From Thioalkalivibrio sp. XN8 (GTDB lineage: Bacteria; Pseudomonadota; Gammaproteobacteria; Steroidobacterales; XN24), in the NCBI RefSeq assembly GCF_011058255.1, contig NZ_JAALFH010000057.1:1-64000 (forward strand): DNA of 64,000 nt, written 5' to 3'. The notes under the pieces were generated by a model. The model was not told the DNA's origin, did not search any database, and worked only from the letters and a program-made list of their open reading frames with translations. Both the position numbers and the translations under genes were made by a program. Shown piece by piece: positions 62,145 through 64,000 of the stretch. Each line of letters begins with the position of its first letter. Positions within the stretch are counted from its first letter, which is position 1.

Positions 62145-63431
62145 CCCGGCCGGCTGCTGGAGCAGGTCGCCCAGGTGGCGGCCCGCGAGGCTCCGGCTCT
62201 CGGCGGCCCGCGCTTCCTGCAGCACCGGCGCCATCCGGCGCGCCTCCGTCCCGCGCTCGCCCCGCACGGCGGCCAGGATATCGGCCACGCCGATCTGGTC
62301 GGGTTCGCGCCCCGGCATGAAGGTGTCTTCTTCCGTGCGCACCAGCAGGCCGGCGGCTTCCAGCTGGTCGGTGATGTCCTCCAGCGCGCGCGCCGGGCAC
62401 TCCAGCTCCCGGGCGAGCCGGGCGAAGCCCGGACGCGGCCCGCTGCGGAACCCCTGGCCGACCGCCTGCATGATCCCCAGCGCCAGGTTCTCCGTCTCGG
62501 AGATCGACAGCTGCAGCCGTTCCTGGCCGTAGCGCAGCCGCCCGGGATGCTGGACATAAAAGGCCACCTGGGCGCCGAGCAGCAGGATCAGCCACGACAG
62601 GTACAGCCAGACCAGGGCGATGATGGCGATGGCGAAGCTGGAGTAGATGGCGGCATAGCGGGTCGAGCCGACCACGATCGAGGCGAACAGCGAGCCGCCC
62701 AGCGTCCAGGCGGCGCCCGCCACCGCCGCCCCGACGACCGCGGCGCGCAGCCGGACGCTGGTGTTGGGCACGAAGGTGTAGACGAAGGCGAACACCGCCA
62801 CCACCAGCGCCATCGGCGCCAGCCGGCCGATGCCGGCGAAGATCGCGCCGAAGGGCTCGACGGCGGTGATCGCCTGCATGGCGGCGCTGGAATTCACCGT
62901 CGCCAGCAGGCCCATGGCGGTCACCATCAGGATCGGCCCGACCATGATCACGCTCAGGTAATCGCTGAAGCGGCGGGCGAAGCTGCGGGATTTCTGCACC
63001 TGCCAGATGTGGTTGAACGTGTCTTCCACCTTCTGGATCATCGAGATCACGGTGAATATCAGCAGCGCCAGGCCGATGCCGCCCAGCACGCCGCCGCGCA
63101 CGTTCTCGACGAAGTCGATCACCTGGCTGGTGATCTCCGCGCCCTTCTCGCCGAGGGGGGCAAGGAACTCGTACAGCAGCGGCTCGATCTGCCGGTGCAC
63201 GCCGAAGCCCTTCAGCACCGAGAAGCTGAAGGCGAGCAGCGGCACGATGGACAGCAGCGTGGTGTACACCAGGCTCATCGAGCGCAGCGTCAGCTGGGCC
63301 TCGGACAGGTCGCGGACGATGGCATAGAGGAACCGTGCGGGCCACAGCAGCACTCGCTGGATGGTCGGCATGCTGTCGGCGTTCGGCCCCCACAGCAGGT
63401 CTTCGACGCGCTCGCGCAGGGACTCGATCAT
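62100..63431 (-). CDS. yihY: YihY/BrkB-family membrane protein with C-terminal winged-helix-like region
   Basis: Inner-membrane protein of unknown function, formerly misnamed RNase BN. The 443-residue protein has six hydrophobic spans over residues 40-290, with [12 protein letters not shown] at the first and Y-R-P-like F-N-H-I-W near the second. The last 130 residues resemble a winged-helix domain ([15 protein letters not shown]). The start overlaps the purC stop by 4 nt, and the C-terminal tail is encoded opposite the end of pmbA. Confidence 0.88.
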   Translation of the reverse strand: MIESLRERVEDLLWGPNADSMPTIQRVLLWPARFLYAIVRDLSEAQLTLRSMSLVYTTLLSIVPLLAFSFSVLKGFGVHRQIEPLLYEFLAPLGEKGAEITSQVIDFVENVRGGVLGGIGLALLIFTVISMIQKVEDTFNHIWQVQKSRSFARRFSDYLSVIMVGPILMVTAMGLLATVNSSAAMQAITAVEPFGAIFAGIGRLAPMALVVAVFAFVYTFVPNTSVRLRAAVVGAAVAGAAWTLGGSLFASIVVGSTRYAAIYSSFAIAIIALVWLYLSWLILLLGAQVAFYVQHPGRLRYGQERLQLSISETENLALGIMQAVGQGFRSGPRPGFARLARELECPARALEDITDQLEAAGLLVRTEEDTFMPGREPDQIGVADILAAVRGERGTEARRMAPVLQEARAAESRSLAGRHLGDLLQQPAGSVSGHGHAADENRA

Positions 63432-64000
63432 GCCGGGAACAGCTCCTCGTCGCCGGTGAGCCGGCGGTACGCCTCGCGGTACTTGGCGGCGGTGCGCGCA
63501 ATGATTTCCGGGGGCAGTCGCGGGCCGGGCGCCTGCTTGTCCCAGTCGAGCGTCTCGAGGTAGTCGCGCACGAACTGCTTGTCGAAGCTCGGCGGGCTCG
63601 CGCCGGGGGTCCATTCGGCGGCCGGCCAGAAGCGCGACGAGTCCGGCGTCAGGGCTTCGTCGATGAGATAGAGTTCGCCGGCGGCGTCGAGGCCGAACTC
63701 GAACTTGGTGTCGGCGATGATGATGCCGCGCTCGAGCGCGTACCGGGCCGCCTCGCCGTAGATCTGCAGCGTCAGCTCGCGCACCTGCCCGGCCAGCGGC
63801 GCCCCGATCAGCTCGACGACCTGCGCGAAGCTGATGTTTTCGTCGTGTTCGCCGACGGCCGCCTTGGTCGCCGGCGTGAACAGCGGTTCGGGCAGGCGGT
63901 CGGCCTGCCGCAGGCCGGCGGGCAGCGGGATTCCGCACACCGCGCCGGTAGCCTGGTAGTCCTTCCAGCCGGAGCCGATCAGGTAACCCCGCGCCACGGC
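63428..64000 (-). CDS. purC: SAICAR synthetase (5' part outside window)
   Basis: Joins aspartate to CAIR in purine synthesis, two steps after PurK. Only the last 191 codons are in the window; the frame runs off the right edge. [19 protein letters not shown] and G-E-H-D-E-N-I-S-F mark the longer PurC type, and [11 protein letters not shown] lies near the end. The purE, purK and purC genes thus cluster loosely within 6.5 kb. Confidence 0.95.
   Translation of the reverse strand, partial: AVARGYLIGSGWKDYQATGAVCGIPLPAGLRQADRLPEPLFTPATKAAVGEHDENISFAQVVELIGAPLAGQVRELTLQIYGEAARYALERGIIIADTKFEFGLDAAGELYLIDEALTPDSSRFWPAAEWTPGASPPSFDKQFVRDYLETLDWDKQAPGPRLPPEIIARTAAKYREAYRRLTGDEELFPA

Overview
This 64 kb window is chromosomal DNA from a high-GC member of the Gammaproteobacteria. 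The call rests on gene content and order: a full str/S10/spc/alpha ribosomal run, leuS-lptE and holA-nadD-rsfS-rlmH blocks, rng-yhdP-nitrilase-tldD, yjgA back to back with pmbA, and proteins that match Escherichia coli lengths closely. LptE shows a Gram-negative outer membrane. An NhaC antiporter, a haloarchaeal-looking partner protein and a PEP-CTERM protein would suit a salt-tolerant, biofilm-forming aquatic bacterium, but the genus cannot be named from the sequence.

Layout. (1) 1-14912: tuf (first base missing) and rpsJ, then rplC to rplQ, all on +, 29 translation and secretion genes ending in a strong terminator at 14951-14980. A promoter and a large hairpin lie between rpsJ and rplC. (2) 15055-21463 (+): ClsC-type phospholipase D lipoprotein, cytosolic 5'-nucleotidase, GNAT acetyltransferase, gamma-glutamyltransferase, a monooxygenase-fold protein and an alpha/beta hydrolase. 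(3) 21492-26916 (-): uvrA followed by a tightly packed string of secreted RNase Sa-type ribonuclease, barstar, NhaC antiporter and a small beta-rich protein. (4) 27122-36366 (+): ssb, miaB, phoH, ybeY, ybeX, lnt, leuS, lptE and an orphan HExxH protein. (5) 36377-42469: LEA14-like lipoprotein (-), HIT and DUF2891 genes (+), and a minus-strand zinc-uptake operon (zinc-chaperone-like protein, His-rich porin, ZnuA, ZnuC, ZnuB). This block separates lptE from holA. (6) 42602-53473 (+): holA, nadD, rsfS, rlmH, maf, rng, yhdP, nitrilase and tldD. (7) 53556-57285 (-): a lower-GC PEP-CTERM protein behind a sigma-54-type promoter, then an ExeA/FHA ATPase, an amidoligase and a class I glutamine amidotransferase. 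(8) 57375-64000: purK, purE, yjgA and a class V aminotransferase (-), divergent pmbA (+), then yihY and partial purC (-).

How the genes work together. Most of the window is housekeeping: ribosome assembly, RNA polymerase alpha, Sec translocon, tRNA and rRNA modification, ribosome silencing, lipoprotein and LPS maturation, purine synthesis, and the TldD/PmbA protease pair. The accessory parts that stand out are the RNase/barstar/NhaC string, the zinc locus, and the PEP-CTERM and amidoligase cluster.

No tRNA, rRNA, CRISPR array, insertion sequence or integrase was seen. No stretch longer than about 220 bases lacks a gene. The longest gaps are 1529-1744 and 26917-27121, both described below.
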